Shown: positions 1-6,767 of the stretch, one piece after another
How positions within the stretch are numbered: the first letter of the stretch is position 1
Layout of the letters: each line of letters begins with the position of its first letter
NCBI GenBank assembly: GCA_036501345.1
Contig: DASYAN010000379.1
Location: forward strand, 1 to 12,019
Origin: DASYAN01 sp036501345
Lineage (GTDB): Bacteria; Chloroflexota; Ktedonobacteria; Ktedonobacterales; Ktedonobacteraceae
Length of the DNA: 12,019 nt
Direction of reading: 5' to 3'
The notes under the pieces: model-generated
What the model saw: the letters and a program-made list of their open reading frames with translations, nothing else
What the model was told of the DNA's origin: nothing
Database searches by the model: none
Made by a program: the position numbers and the translations under genes

Positions 1-8
1 GAAACGAA

Positions 9-1031
9 ATGACGAAACAAGTCGCCTTTCTTTTTCCAGGGCAAGGTAGTCAAGTTGTAGGGATGGGAGCAGATATTTATGCGGCATCAGAGGCTGCTAG
101 GAACGTCTTCAGAACCTTTGATGAAACCCTTGGTTTTCCGCTGAGCGAAATCTGCTTTGACGGGCCTGAAGACACCTTGCGCTCAACAATCAATGCCCAA
201 GCAGCAATTGTGGCAGTCAGTTTAGCTTATCTCGCTGCCTTTCAAGAATCCCTCTCTTCCCACGACTCGCATTGGTCGTTACCGCTGATCCCCAGCTATA
301 CTGCAGGACACAGCGTCGGGGAGGCCACTGCGCTCGTCCCCGCTGGAGCGGCCAACCTTAAAGATATCGCCTATCTGGTTCGCGAACGCGGACGCTTGAT
401 GCACGAGGCCGGAACAGCCTGTCCAGGAGGGATGGCCGCTATTATCGGTATGGATGAGGAGATCTTGCAAGAGATTTGTAGGGAAGCAACACAGCAGATC
501 AAAGCAACGCTTGGCACAACGACACAAGCAGGAGAAGGCGAAGTCACCATTGCCAACTACAACGCTCCTGGGCAAATCGTTATCTCTGGCGATCTGCGTG
601 CACTAGAAGTGGCCACCGCACTGGCCGAAGCACGTGGAGCCACACGAGCCATCCCTCTTTCCGTCAGTGGAGCCTTTCACTCACCCATCATGGCTTCGGC
701 AGCTGACAAACTGGCACGCTTCATTATCAACGCTGATATTCACGATGCCGTCATCCCAATCATTAGCAATATAACGGCTACACCGCTGACCCAGAGCATA
801 GCTTTACGCAACGAGCTTGCTCAGCAACTTGCAACACCTGTCCAATGGGTACGCACTATCGAGTATTTAACAAGTGTCGGCATCACAACCTTTTTTGAAA
901 TCGGCCCAGGTCGTGCGCTGGCGGGCATGATCAAACGCATTGCCCGTGGTGCCAAGATCATCAATATTGGCAATGTAGCAGAAGTTGAAAAAGCGGCGGC
1001 ATTCGTCCGAGAGGCAGGATTGCTCCAATAA
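9..1031 (+). CDS. fabD: Malonyl-CoA:acyl-carrier-protein transacylase (FabD)
   Basis: FabD moves the malonyl group from CoA to the phosphopantetheine of acyl carrier protein, supplying extender units for type II fatty acid synthesis in the cytoplasm. The 340-residue protein opens with the family signature FLFPGQGSQ (residues 8-15 region, oxyanion Gln12). It carries the nucleophile elbow GHSVGE with Ser102, the substrate-carboxylate Arg127 in RERG, the catalytic His224 in GAFHSP, and a late QLATPVQW motif. It is somewhat longer than the roughly 310 residues usual for the family; the extra length sits before the elbow (about residues 80-96) and at about 160-178. The ATG at 9 is chosen because the family signature starts a few residues later; any upstream ribosome binding site lies outside the window. 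The acyl carrier protein it would load is encoded 1.2 kb downstream. Family assignment is very secure. Confidence 0.97.
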   Translation: MTKQVAFLFPGQGSQVVGMGADIYAASEAARNVFRTFDETLGFPLSEICFDGPEDTLRSTINAQAAIVAVSLAYLAAFQESLSSHDSHWSLPLIPSYTAGHSVGEATALVPAGAANLKDIAYLVRERGRLMHEAGTACPGGMAAIIGMDEEILQEICREATQQIKATLGTTTQAGEGEVTIANYNAPGQIVISGDLRALEVATALAEARGATRAIPLSVSGAFHSPIMASAADKLARFIINADIHDAVIPIISNITATPLTQSIALRNELAQQLATPVQWVRTIEYLTSVGITTFFEIGPGRALAGMIKRIARGAKIINIGNVAEVEKAAAFVREAGLLQ

Positions 1032-1204
1032 GGATTGGGGTTATTTGGAATCTTGCAAACACTATCCACTTCTCACATCTGCAATTGTATAGTTTTATTC
1101 TATGGTGTATCGCACTGATTATCAAGTGTTTTCTTAGTGGCTTATATTCCCACAGGTAAATCTGGGGGGTTACGCCGCTTTCCTGGTAATAAAGTAGAGA
1201 GTAC

Positions 1205-1233
1205 TTGACACTAATCCCAAAAAGGCCTATCTT
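1205..1233 (+). promoter_or_regulatory. Sigma70-like promoter of the Asp23-family gene
   Basis: A perfect -35 box TTGACA (1205-1210) is followed after exactly 17 bases by TATCTT (1228-1233), which matches the -10 consensus at four of six positions. Transcription would begin near 1240 and leave a leader of about 88 bases before the ATG at 1328. The arrangement means the Asp23-family gene, and possibly nusB-acpP, need not depend on fabD transcription. Confidence 0.65.
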
Positions 1234-1237
1234 TGCA

Positions 1238-1327
1238 GTAGGATGCAGTCACACGAGAAAGTCCTGCCTACAGGCAAGCCTTTCTTTTCATCTCTTCACC
1301 GAGATGGGTCCTCAGAAAGGATTTTTT
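1238..1327 (+). promoter_or_regulatory. Structured 5' leader with a possibly masked ribosome binding site
   Basis: Several short inverted repeats fill this leader. GTAG...GCAG (1238-1248, with a 3-base bulge) can pair with CTGCCTAC (1263-1270). CATCTC (1289-1294) pairs with GAGATG (1301-1306) across a six-base loop. The ribosome binding site AGAAAGGA (1314-1321), six Ts before the ATG, can pair either with TCCT (1309-1312) or, through GAAAGG (1315-1320), with CCTTTC (1279-1284). Competing pairings that hide the binding site suggest translational control. I do not recognise a known riboswitch class, and short repeats like these can arise by chance. Confidence 0.3.
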
Positions 1328-1666
1328 ATGGCAGTCGAATCGCAACCGATCGGTGTAGTACGTGTTGCCCGACAAGTTCTTTCAACTATCGTGATTAATA
1401 CTGCCTTACAAATTCCAGGAGTTGTGCGCATAGCCCAGGCCAGCGACCAGTGGTCTCATCTTCTCGGAAGAGAAACACTCAGGCAGGGAGTTAAATTAAC
1501 CGTTAAAGATAGCACAGTTACAGCAGACCTGTATATTGTCGTCAGTGCTGGCTGCAATATTGTCGAAGTTGGGACTTCCCTTCAAGAAGAAGTAGCTTCA
1601 GCACTTGAAAATATGACAGGCATGCAAGTACGAGAAGTCAATATCTACATCCATGATGTTGTCTGA
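1328..1666 (+). CDS. Asp23/Gls24 (DUF322, YqhY-type) family small protein
   Basis: This 112-residue soluble protein has the Asp23/Gls24 pattern. An opening GVVRVARQVLSTIVINTALQIPGV helix/strand is followed by a beta segment (GVKLTVKDSTVTADLYIVV, about residues 53-72), and the end VREVNIYIHDVV is typical of the family's last strand. Members in Gram-positive bacteria are linked to the cell envelope or to lipid metabolism; in Bacillus subtilis the member yqhY sits directly before nusB, as this one does. The ATG at 1328 is chosen because AGAAAGGA lies six bases upstream. An in-frame TTG at 1205 is part of the promoter's -35 box, so the longer 153-residue reading is unlikely. The exact biochemical function is not established for the family. 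A 151-base gap separates it from nusB. Confidence 0.85.
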   Translation: MAVESQPIGVVRVARQVLSTIVINTALQIPGVVRIAQASDQWSHLLGRETLRQGVKLTVKDSTVTADLYIVVSAGCNIVEVGTSLQEEVASALENMTGMQVREVNIYIHDVV

Positions 1667-1817
1667 TATGCTAACGCAATCCGTGTGCCTGAGCACTATA
1701 ACAAGGAGCTGGTCCAGTTCCGTAATCATATCAAACCTGTTCGATAGTTGTCATATTCCATCAAGTTTTGCTACCAGAGCAGAATCTGATCAATAGCAGG
1801 AACCATTCGAGGAAACT

Positions 1818-2261
1818 ATGCCAGGGATACGCAGACAAGCGCGAATGATCGCACTGCAAACACTCTACGAATACGATATTGCCAATCATTCCCCCACAGA
1901 GATCTTGCAGCGCCATGCCTTGGAGCGCAATCTGCACCCCAAGGTTGTAGAATACGCTGAAGAACTCGTCCTGGGCGTGCGTGATCATCTTGCCGATATC
2001 GACGCGCATATCCAGAGCGCAGCACGGGAATGGCCCTTGCAGCAGATGGCACGTATCGACAAAAATATTCTCAGACTTGCAATCTACGAGATTCTGTTTA
2101 ATAATACTGTACCAGCCAAGGCCGCAATTAATGAAGCGGTAGAGCTTGCCAAATCCTTTGGCAGCGAAACCTCTAGCCGCTTCATCAATGGGGTCCTCGG
2201 TACGATATTTAATCGGGCCCAGCAGCAGCCCATCCCAAAAGCCGAAAGTGAGGTGAAATAA
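1818..2261 (+). CDS. nusB: Transcription antitermination factor NusB
   Basis: NusB is an all-helical RNA-binding protein that with NusE (ribosomal protein S10) binds boxA in rRNA leaders and prevents early termination of rRNA transcription. The 147 residues match the normal length. Recognisable segments are the arginine-rich start RRQARMIALQTLYEYD (5-20), the central ARIDKNILRLAIYEILF (78-94), and the C-terminal VPAKAAINEAVELAKSFGSETSSRFINGVLG (98-128), which is the most conserved part of the family. The ATG at 1818 has GAGGAAAC a few bases upstream. Its TAA stop shares its final A with the acpP start codon (TAATG at 2259-2263), which implies translational coupling. The position after an Asp23-family gene matches the yqhY-nusB order known in Bacillus. 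Confidence 0.96.
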   Translation: MPGIRRQARMIALQTLYEYDIANHSPTEILQRHALERNLHPKVVEYAEELVLGVRDHLADIDAHIQSAAREWPLQQMARIDKNILRLAIYEILFNNTVPAKAAINEAVELAKSFGSETSSRFINGVLGTIFNRAQQQPIPKAESEVK

Positions 2262-2497
2262 TGGCGTCTATTCATGAGCGTCTGCAAAAAATTATCGTTG
2301 ATCAGCTTGGTGTTGATGAAAGCGAGGTTGTGTCTAGCGCTTCTTTCGTTGAAGATCTCAATGCTGATTCTCTTGATCTTGTTGAACTCATTATGTCTCT
2401 CGAAGAAGAGTTCCAGGTGCAAATCTCTGACGAAGATGCAGAGAAGATCACAACAGTGCAAGATGCCGAGGAGTATATCGAAGAGCACTTGCGCTAA
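2261..2497 (+). CDS. acpP: Acyl carrier protein (AcpP)
   Basis: Acyl carrier protein carries growing acyl chains on a 4'-phosphopantetheine arm during fatty acid synthesis. The 78-residue acidic protein has the attachment motif DLNADSLDLVEL with Ser37 as the modified residue, preceded by the typical helix-1 and loop (HERLQKIIVDQLGVDESEV) and followed by the acidic helix II (IMSLEEEFQVQISDEDAEKI) used by partner enzymes such as FabD. Length and charge are normal. It starts on the last base of nusB's stop codon, and its ribosome binding site (GAGGTG) lies inside the end of nusB, so expression is probably coupled. The usual fabD-fabG-acpP order is not kept here; no ketoreductase is visible in the window. 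Confidence 0.97.
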   Translation: MASIHERLQKIIVDQLGVDESEVVSSASFVEDLNADSLDLVELIMSLEEEFQVQISDEDAEKITTVQDAEEYIEEHLR

Positions 2498-2511
2498 CAG
2501 CGTCCCAGTGA

Positions 2512-2542
2512 GGCGCTCAGTACCTCCTAAATCTTGAGCGCC
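2512..2542 (+). terminator. Hairpin after acpP (first of two)
   Basis: GGCGCTCA (2512-2519) and TGAGCGCC (2535-2542) form a perfect 8-bp stem with a 15-base loop, starting 15 bases after the acpP stop. There is no T-run directly after it, so it may act as an mRNA-stabilising hairpin or as part of a compound terminator with the next hairpin. Confidence 0.5.
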
Positions 2543-2546
2543 AACA

Positions 2547-2566
2547 GGGCGACCGTGTGGTCGCCC
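2547..2566 (+). terminator. Hairpin after acpP (second, likely terminator)
   Basis: GGGCGACC (2547-2554) and GGTCGCCC (2559-2566) form a perfect, GC-rich 8-bp stem with the four-base loop GTGT. A pyrimidine-rich stretch follows (ATCTCTCCATCC) rather than a clean T-run. Its place at the end of the nusB-acpP unit fits a terminator. The GGGCGACC/GGTCGCCC arm also resembles a palindromic repeat that, from memory, is scattered in Chloroflexota and some Firmicutes genomes. Confidence 0.5.
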
Positions 2567-2723
2567 ATCTCTCCATCCATCTTCTGTGATCCCACTTGTA
2601 TATATTTTGCTACATGAGTCAATTTTCATTGTCACAAACTTCTACTTTCGTGCATCTTCATTAACAGAGCCGGACCAAAATAAATACACCCGGTATGAAC
2701 GAAAAGAGTGTTGTGTGGATACT

Positions 2724-3488
2724 ATGCCTGCAGACCAAGCGGTAGAGGCGCTCATTCATGAATACTATAAGCTGGTTTTCCATACTATCTACAGCCTGAC
2801 TGGCAGTTGGGAGGAAAGCCAGGATCTTACCCAGGATACCTTTGTCCAGGCATTGAAAGGTTTTGATGCAGCCCGCGCAACTAGTGGGACGCATTTTCAT
2901 GCCAAAGCTTGGCTTTTGCGTATTGCGCTCAATACTGTGCGGATGCAACGCCGTCGGCAGGCTCTCTTCCGTTTCATTCCATTTTCGCATATGCAAGAGA
3001 GAAAACGTCAGGATGCACAGGGAACCGCCGAGACGAGAGATTACAGTTCCGAAGCTATTCATGAGCAAGCTGCTCCCTTGCAACCCGGCGGCTATGGAGC
3101 CAACGCAGCGAATGACCCAGCTGAATTGATCGCTGAGCAGGAAGCCGTCCATCGCACACTAGTAAAGTTACCAGAAGTCATGCGCACTTGCTTGCTTCTC
3201 TCGATCATTGGTGGTCTCTCCATTGCTGAAATTGCAGCTTTGCTTGATCTTAAAGAGCCAGCGGTCCGCCAGCGGCTCACACGGGCACGCAAACAGTTCC
3301 AGCAAGTGTATAACTATGAGAGCAGCGAACAGATTATCGATACAACACCAAGTATGGCAACAGAGTCTTACCAAGATGCTGACAAACACCAGATGGGTAA
3401 AGATAGTGCTCAGTCAACGAAGAATGATACGTTGTCCCACTTGACGATGACTCGGTACCCGCTCTCAACAGGGAGAAGCTATGCATAA
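2724..3488 (+). CDS. ECF-like RNA polymerase sigma-70 family factor
   Basis: This is a sigma factor with only regions 2 and 4, as in extracytoplasmic-function sigmas, which direct RNA polymerase to stress or envelope promoters. From the ATG at 2724 it has 254 residues. Region 2 spans about 12-78, with EESQDLTQDTFVQAL and the promoter-melting/-10 helix AKAWLLRIALNTVRMQRRR. Region 4 spans about 140-194, with LPEVMRTCLLLSIIGGLS and the HTH IAEIAALLDLKEPAVRQRLTRARK. Two oddities are a long linker of about 57 residues between the regions (rich in Q, A, E and G) and a 60-residue polar tail after region 4. The start is uncertain: an in-frame GTG at 2715 is an alternative, and the frame stays open to an ATG at 2586, but that stretch has no family similarity. 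Its end overlaps the next gene by eight bases. Confidence 0.88.
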   Translation: MPADQAVEALIHEYYKLVFHTIYSLTGSWEESQDLTQDTFVQALKGFDAARATSGTHFHAKAWLLRIALNTVRMQRRRQALFRFIPFSHMQERKRQDAQGTAETRDYSSEAIHEQAAPLQPGGYGANAANDPAELIAEQEAVHRTLVKLPEVMRTCLLLSIIGGLSIAEIAALLDLKEPAVRQRLTRARKQFQQVYNYESSEQIIDTTPSMATESYQDADKHQMGKDSAQSTKNDTLSHLTMTRYPLSTGRSYA

Positions 3489-3768
3489 TGACTCAATCGA
3501 AACTTTGCTGCTCCGTCACTACGGGCACACTGCACCCACACCAGCGCCACTAGAACAGCGGCTCGTCTCCTCGGTAGGACATGAAGCAGTAGTTAGGCAA
3601 CAGCAAGAACGTATAGCGGCCAATATACGCACATACCGTATGAATCGCCGTCGGGCAGTCAAGTTGGTTGCTATCAGTTCCGCTGGTCTCGGTATTCTAG
3701 GGGCTAGTCTGGACATTTTAGAGACCGCTTTCTCTAGCACAGATAACATACAATCAGCATTTCCCTGA
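3481..3768 (+). CDS. Small single-pass membrane protein, possible anti-sigma partner
   Basis: I do not recognise a family. The 95-residue protein has a polar, Gln/Arg-rich N-terminal half (1-57), the basic stretch RMNRRR (53-58), then one hydrophobic segment (about 59-80) and a short tail (ETAFSSTDNIQSAFP). The positive-inside rule places the N-terminal half in the cytoplasm. The ATG at 3481 is preceded by GGGAGAAG and lies inside the last codons of the sigma gene, so the two are probably translated together. An overlapping single-pass membrane protein with a cytoplasmic N-terminus directly after an ECF sigma gene is the usual place of an anti-sigma factor. It lacks the zinc-binding HxxxCxxC motif of common anti-sigmas, so that role is inferred from context only. 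Confidence 0.6.
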   Translation: MHNDSIETLLLRHYGHTAPTPAPLEQRLVSSVGHEAVVRQQQERIAANIRTYRMNRRRAVKLVAISSAGLGILGASLDILETAFSSTDNIQSAFP

Positions 3769-3867
3769 TCTGAGGCAAAGCTATGACTTACATACGTCTA
3801 TTGCTTTTCCAACCACACTGAGCTATTGCTTTTTATATGAGATACGTATATCAGAAAGGAGCACATC

Positions 3868-4197
3868 ATGCCTTTCGGATTTCGCCTAGGGGACCTCATT
3901 ATCTACTTTGTGCTCGCACTCTTGATCTTCGGCCCTAAAAAATTGCCGGAGATAGGCGCTGCTATCGGTAAAAGTGTCTCATCTTTTAAAAATGGCATAA
4001 AAGATGCTACAGAAGGCATAGAAGTAGATGGGACTGCAGCTCTATTAGAACAGCGAACCTTAGAACTCAAACGCCTGGAACTGCAGACACTGGAGCGCCA
4101 AATTGCTAGTAAAAAGGCCACATTGAAGGCCTACGAAGCCGCGCAGGTTGTGGAAGGGTCCAGCGAGCATACAGACGCAGAATTGCAAGCAAACTAG
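3868..4197 (+). CDS. tatA: Sec-independent protein translocase subunit TatA (copy 1)
   Basis: TatA forms the pore-like assembly that moves folded proteins with twin-arginine signals across the membrane. The 109 residues show the standard plan. A short N-terminal membrane helix (about 8-21) with Asp9 in the position of the conserved polar residue leads into the hinge FGPKKLPEIG (21-30), then an amphipathic helix (AAIGKSVSSFKNGIKDA) and a charged tail. The tail contains a predicted coiled coil (about 57-92, LLEQRTLELKRLELQTLERQ). The ATG at 3868 has a strong AAAGGAG site upstream. It is followed after 47 bases by tatC and resembles the second tatA copy beyond tatC, including the coiled coil. 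The 99-base gap before it may hold a promoter, but I see no convincing one. Confidence 0.93.
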   Translation: MPFGFRLGDLIIYFVLALLIFGPKKLPEIGAAIGKSVSSFKNGIKDATEGIEVDGTAALLEQRTLELKRLELQTLERQIASKKATLKAYEAAQVVEGSSEHTDAELQAN

Positions 4198-4244
4198 TAC
4201 AGGCAGCGATCCGCTAGCCTTAGGGAAATATAACGGCAAATAGG

Positions 4245-5057
4245 ATGGATATGCAAGACTCTCTAGACATACTCAATAGCACCAGCCAACAGCAGGAGAA
4301 TGATGACGAAGAAGGTCTAACCAGTATGTCCCTGGTGGATCATCTGGAGGAACTGCGCTGGCGCATCTTCAAGGTGCTGATTGCGGTTGTTATTGGTTCC
4401 ACCATTGCTTTTATCTTCAGGGACTGGCTCATCAAGTTCCTAGAAGCACCGCTACCAGATACAGCTAATACTTTGGGTTTCAAAACAGGGCACCCACTCA
4501 TTGTTACTGGCCTGACGGAAGGTTTCACCACCTACCTGCTCATCTCAATCGTGGCTGGTGTTATCCTGGCACTGCCAGTGCTACTCTACCAGACGTGGGC
4601 CTTCATTGCTCCAGGACTATACGAGCATGAAAAGAAGAATGCGGTACCTTTCATTTTTATCGGCATTGCACTCTTTCTCATGGGTATTAGCCTAGCCTAT
4701 GTCGTTTTGCGCTATCCGGTACAATGGTTGATTAACTTTGCCGCCGACAGTTTCACACCACTAGTAACTGCAGGTAGCTACTTTACATTTGTGGCCATTT
4801 TTATCTTGATCTTCGGACTGATCTTTGAACTGCCATTAGTCCTGACCTTTATGGCAAGAGTCGGTCTAGTATCAAAAGAAACACTGCAGAGAAAGCGTGC
4901 GGTAGCCCACGTCTCTATGTGGGTTGTTGCTACCTTTGCTACACCAGGCGCAGATCCTTACAGCCCATTTATCCTGGGTGCGGCAATGTCGCTGCTCTAT
5001 GAATTGACAATCATCTTCATCCGCTTCTTTGTTAAGCAAGAAGCGATAGAAGAATAA
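4245..5057 (+). CDS. tatC: Sec-independent protein translocase subunit TatC
   Basis: TatC is the polytopic receptor that recognises twin-arginine signal peptides and recruits TatA. The 270 residues contain the N-terminal cytoplasmic motif LVDHLEELRWRIFK (30-43) that contacts the signal peptide, the first periplasmic/cytoplasmic signature ALPVLLYQTWAFIAPGLYEHEK (109-130), the intramembrane FGLIFELP with Glu195, and the late ATPGADPYSPF segment (230-242). About six membrane segments are visible, as expected. It has an acidic N-terminal extension of about 28 residues (QQQENDDEEG) before the family start. The start at 4245 is not backed by a clear ribosome binding site; the ATG at 4251 (preceded by AGGATGG) would shorten it by two residues. 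It is flanked by two tatA genes. Confidence 0.96.
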   Translation: MDMQDSLDILNSTSQQQENDDEEGLTSMSLVDHLEELRWRIFKVLIAVVIGSTIAFIFRDWLIKFLEAPLPDTANTLGFKTGHPLIVTGLTEGFTTYLLISIVAGVILALPVLLYQTWAFIAPGLYEHEKKNAVPFIFIGIALFLMGISLAYVVLRYPVQWLINFAADSFTPLVTAGSYFTFVAIFILIFGLIFELPLVLTFMARVGLVSKETLQRKRAVAHVSMWVVATFATPGADPYSPFILGAAMSLLYELTIIFIRFFVKQEAIEE

Positions 5058-5074
5058 GAAAGGATACATACATC

Positions 5075-5392
5075 ATGCCAATCGGTGCCCGTTTACCAGA
5101 ACTTCTTCTCCTTTTAGTCATTGCCCTTTTGATCTTTGGTCCCAAGAAATTGCCAGAAATAGGGGCTAGTATTGGGAAAAGTATTAACTCCTTTAAAAAA
5201 GGAATGAAAGAAATAGAAGATACAGATAAGGGAAAAGAGCATATTCAAGAGCAAAATCTGTTGGAACAGAAACGATCGGAGCTGGAGGCTCTAGAGCGCG
5301 AACTTGCCAGTAAGAGGGCTGCAGCTAGCGCATACGAACCTGCTCAGCCTGAGCATGTAGAAGCTCACCTCACTGACTCAAAGCTTGACTAA
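5075..5392 (+). CDS. tatA: Sec-independent protein translocase subunit TatA (copy 2)
   Basis: This second TatA-type subunit has 105 residues. Its membrane helix (about 8-21) has Glu9 at the polar position, and it has the same hinge FGPKKLPEIG (21-30) and amphipathic helix (ASIGKSINSFKKGMKEIE) as copy 1. The tail also aligns with copy 1 over LLEQ...LE.LERELASK...AYE.AQ, so the two are paralogues from a local duplication; a Glu in the membrane helix is more TatB-like, so a divided TatA/TatB role is possible but unproven. The ribosome binding site AAGAAAGGA lies upstream of the ATG and overlaps the end of tatC, whose stop is only 17 bases away. Its stop codon overlaps the convergent MFS gene's stop by four bases. 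Confidence 0.92.
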   Translation: MPIGARLPELLLLLVIALLIFGPKKLPEIGASIGKSINSFKKGMKEIEDTDKGKEHIQEQNLLEQKRSELEALERELASKRAAASAYEPAQPEHVEAHLTDSKLD

Positions 5393-6750
5393 ACTTTGTA
5401 GGTGGTTTGGTAAGGGGGATGATGATCATTCCCCTTACCAAACCGTAGCCAGATCGCAGCCAATGCCAGGGAATAAAGTATCGTTGCACAGACAAAGACG
5501 ACTACATAACCCTGGTGGGCGATGATTAATCCGCCAATGGGCGCACTACATGCTGATGCCACCTGGGAGGCGGCCTGATAGCTGCTATTTGCCAGACCAC
5601 GACGCTGCTGTGGAACAGCTTCCATTGAAAAAACCTGTAAGATGCCTTGGGACATATCCATCAAACCTTGCCGCATAGGGTATAGCACTGCAGCCAGAGG
5701 AAGAAAACTGGTCAGGCCAATAATCAACATGATTGGCAAACTCAACAGCCGTGGAAACAGAATTGTCCTTACTTTACCTATGCGCAATACCAGCCAGGGG
5801 GCCAACAGGGCGAGCAGGGCATTTAACAGATTGGCGCACCCATCAATCACTCCAAAGAGGGCTGAGGACGCTCCTAGGTGCTTCACAAAATAAATATTGA
5901 AGTACGGTATAAATAATCCCGCTCCCAGCCCAATCAAGGCCTGTATCATCACCAGAGCAAACAGAGGGCTACCAAAGATTGTGCGTATGGAAAACCTCTG
6001 TTCCCATGCAGTTACTACCAAGTTCATAGTGCGCACCACCGAGTCACGCAAACGAGAGAGAGGGTGTACTGAAGCTGTTTGCTTAGGCCCAGGACGATCA
6101 TTCTGCATCAGCAAGAGCGGTATAAAACTTGGCACGGCGATCACACCAGCAAAGAGTAACGCCAGCTGATAGGAACGCGGCTCGGGATTATGCACTAGCA
6201 TCCATGCGCACCAAGCAGGCAGGGAAGTCATCAGCCATGGGATACTGCGAAGCCAGAGCGGCAAGGCACCACCTAATATCTCTCCCAGTACAACAGTCAT
6301 CAGGGTCACGACGATATTCAGGCTAAAGAGCTCGGAACGTTCTGCAGGGAGACTGTGCGTCGTCAGAAATGGTGCATTTACTACCAGCACAAATGCACCA
6401 CTAATGCCTGCAACAAATGTGGTTACTAGCAGAGGAACGAGCGTAGGTAGAAGTATTTGTCCAATCCCAGCAATACCAATCAGCACACTCGACCAGATCA
6501 GGATCACTTTACCGCCAAAACGATCGATACAGACACCTGCTGGGAAGATTGCCAGACCCACACCAATTGTCCCCATAAACAAGATCAGGCCAATGAAGTC
6601 CGTCCCATAGCCGAGAGACTGCAGGTAGAGATTGTATAAGACCAGGATAATCCCAGTAGAAACACCGCTTAATGCAGCACTTATAAGGTATAATCGGGCG
6701 TTACGCTGGAAACGCCTGAACCGTTTGAGATACTCATTGAGATGGAACAT
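5389..6750 (-). CDS. Major facilitator superfamily (MFS) transporter
   Basis: This is a 453-residue secondary transporter with about 12 membrane segments in two halves of six. The loop between segments 2 and 3 carries the MFS signature PAGVCIDRFGGKVIL (70-84), and the matching loop in the second half is a weaker LVLRIGKVRTILF. A longer cytoplasmic loop (about 215-260, with RPGPKQ and several Arg) separates the halves. The N-terminal MFHLNEYLKRFRRFQRNAR is strongly basic, as expected for a cytoplasmic start. The substrate cannot be read from sequence; drug or metabolite efflux is the general possibility. It is the third gene of a minus-strand unit, 17 bases after the 182-residue membrane protein. 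Its own ribosome binding site is weak (AAGTAAGAG abuts the ATG), so it may depend on upstream translation. Its 3' end overlaps tatA. Confidence 0.9.
   Translation of the reverse strand: MFHLNEYLKRFRRFQRNARLYLISAALSGVSTGIILVLYNLYLQSLGYGTDFIGLILFMGTIGVGLAIFPAGVCIDRFGGKVILIWSSVLIGIAGIGQILLPTLVPLLVTTFVAGISGAFVLVVNAPFLTTHSLPAERSELFSLNIVVTLMTVVLGEILGGALPLWLRSIPWLMTSLPAWCAWMLVHNPEPRSYQLALLFAGVIAVPSFIPLLLMQNDRPGPKQTASVHPLSRLRDSVVRTMNLVVTAWEQRFSIRTIFGSPLFALVMIQALIGLGAGLFIPYFNIYFVKHLGASSALFGVIDGCANLLNALLALLAPWLVLRIGKVRTILFPRLLSLPIMLIIGLTSFLPLAAVLYPMRQGLMDMSQGILQVFSMEAVPQQRRGLANSSYQAASQVASACSAPIGGLIIAHQGYVVVFVCATILYSLALAAIWLRFGKGNDHHPPYQTTYKV
5404..5444. terminator. Perfect 14-bp inverted repeat at the convergent tatA/MFS junction
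   Basis: GGTTTGGTAAGGGG (5404-5417) and its exact reverse complement (5431-5444) flank a 13-base loop that itself contains ATGATCAT. It lies just past the tatA stop and inside the last codons of the MFS gene, so it could end transcription from both sides or shield both mRNA ends. No T-run follows on either strand, so a simple intrinsic terminator is not proven. Confidence 0.5.
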
Positions 6751-6767
6751 CTCTTACTTGATCATTA

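Noticed and set aside
1205..1327. N-terminal extension of the Asp23-family protein from a TTG at 1205
   Set aside because: The TTG is part of a perfect -35 box, the added residues show no family pattern, and a good ribosome site fits the ATG at 1328.
2084..2635. Antisense open frame of 183 residues over nusB-acpP
   Set aside because: It is the reverse shadow of two certain genes, with Cys/Arg/His-rich composition and no recognisable motif.
2586..2723. N-terminal extension of the sigma factor from an ATG at 2586
   Set aside because: The stretch is AT-rich, lacks sigma features and has no ribosome site. Region 2 begins normally about 12 residues after the ATG at 2724.
2661..3152. Antisense open frame of 163 residues over the sigma gene
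   Set aside because: It is opposite clear sigma region 2 coding sequence and has no ribosome site or family pattern.
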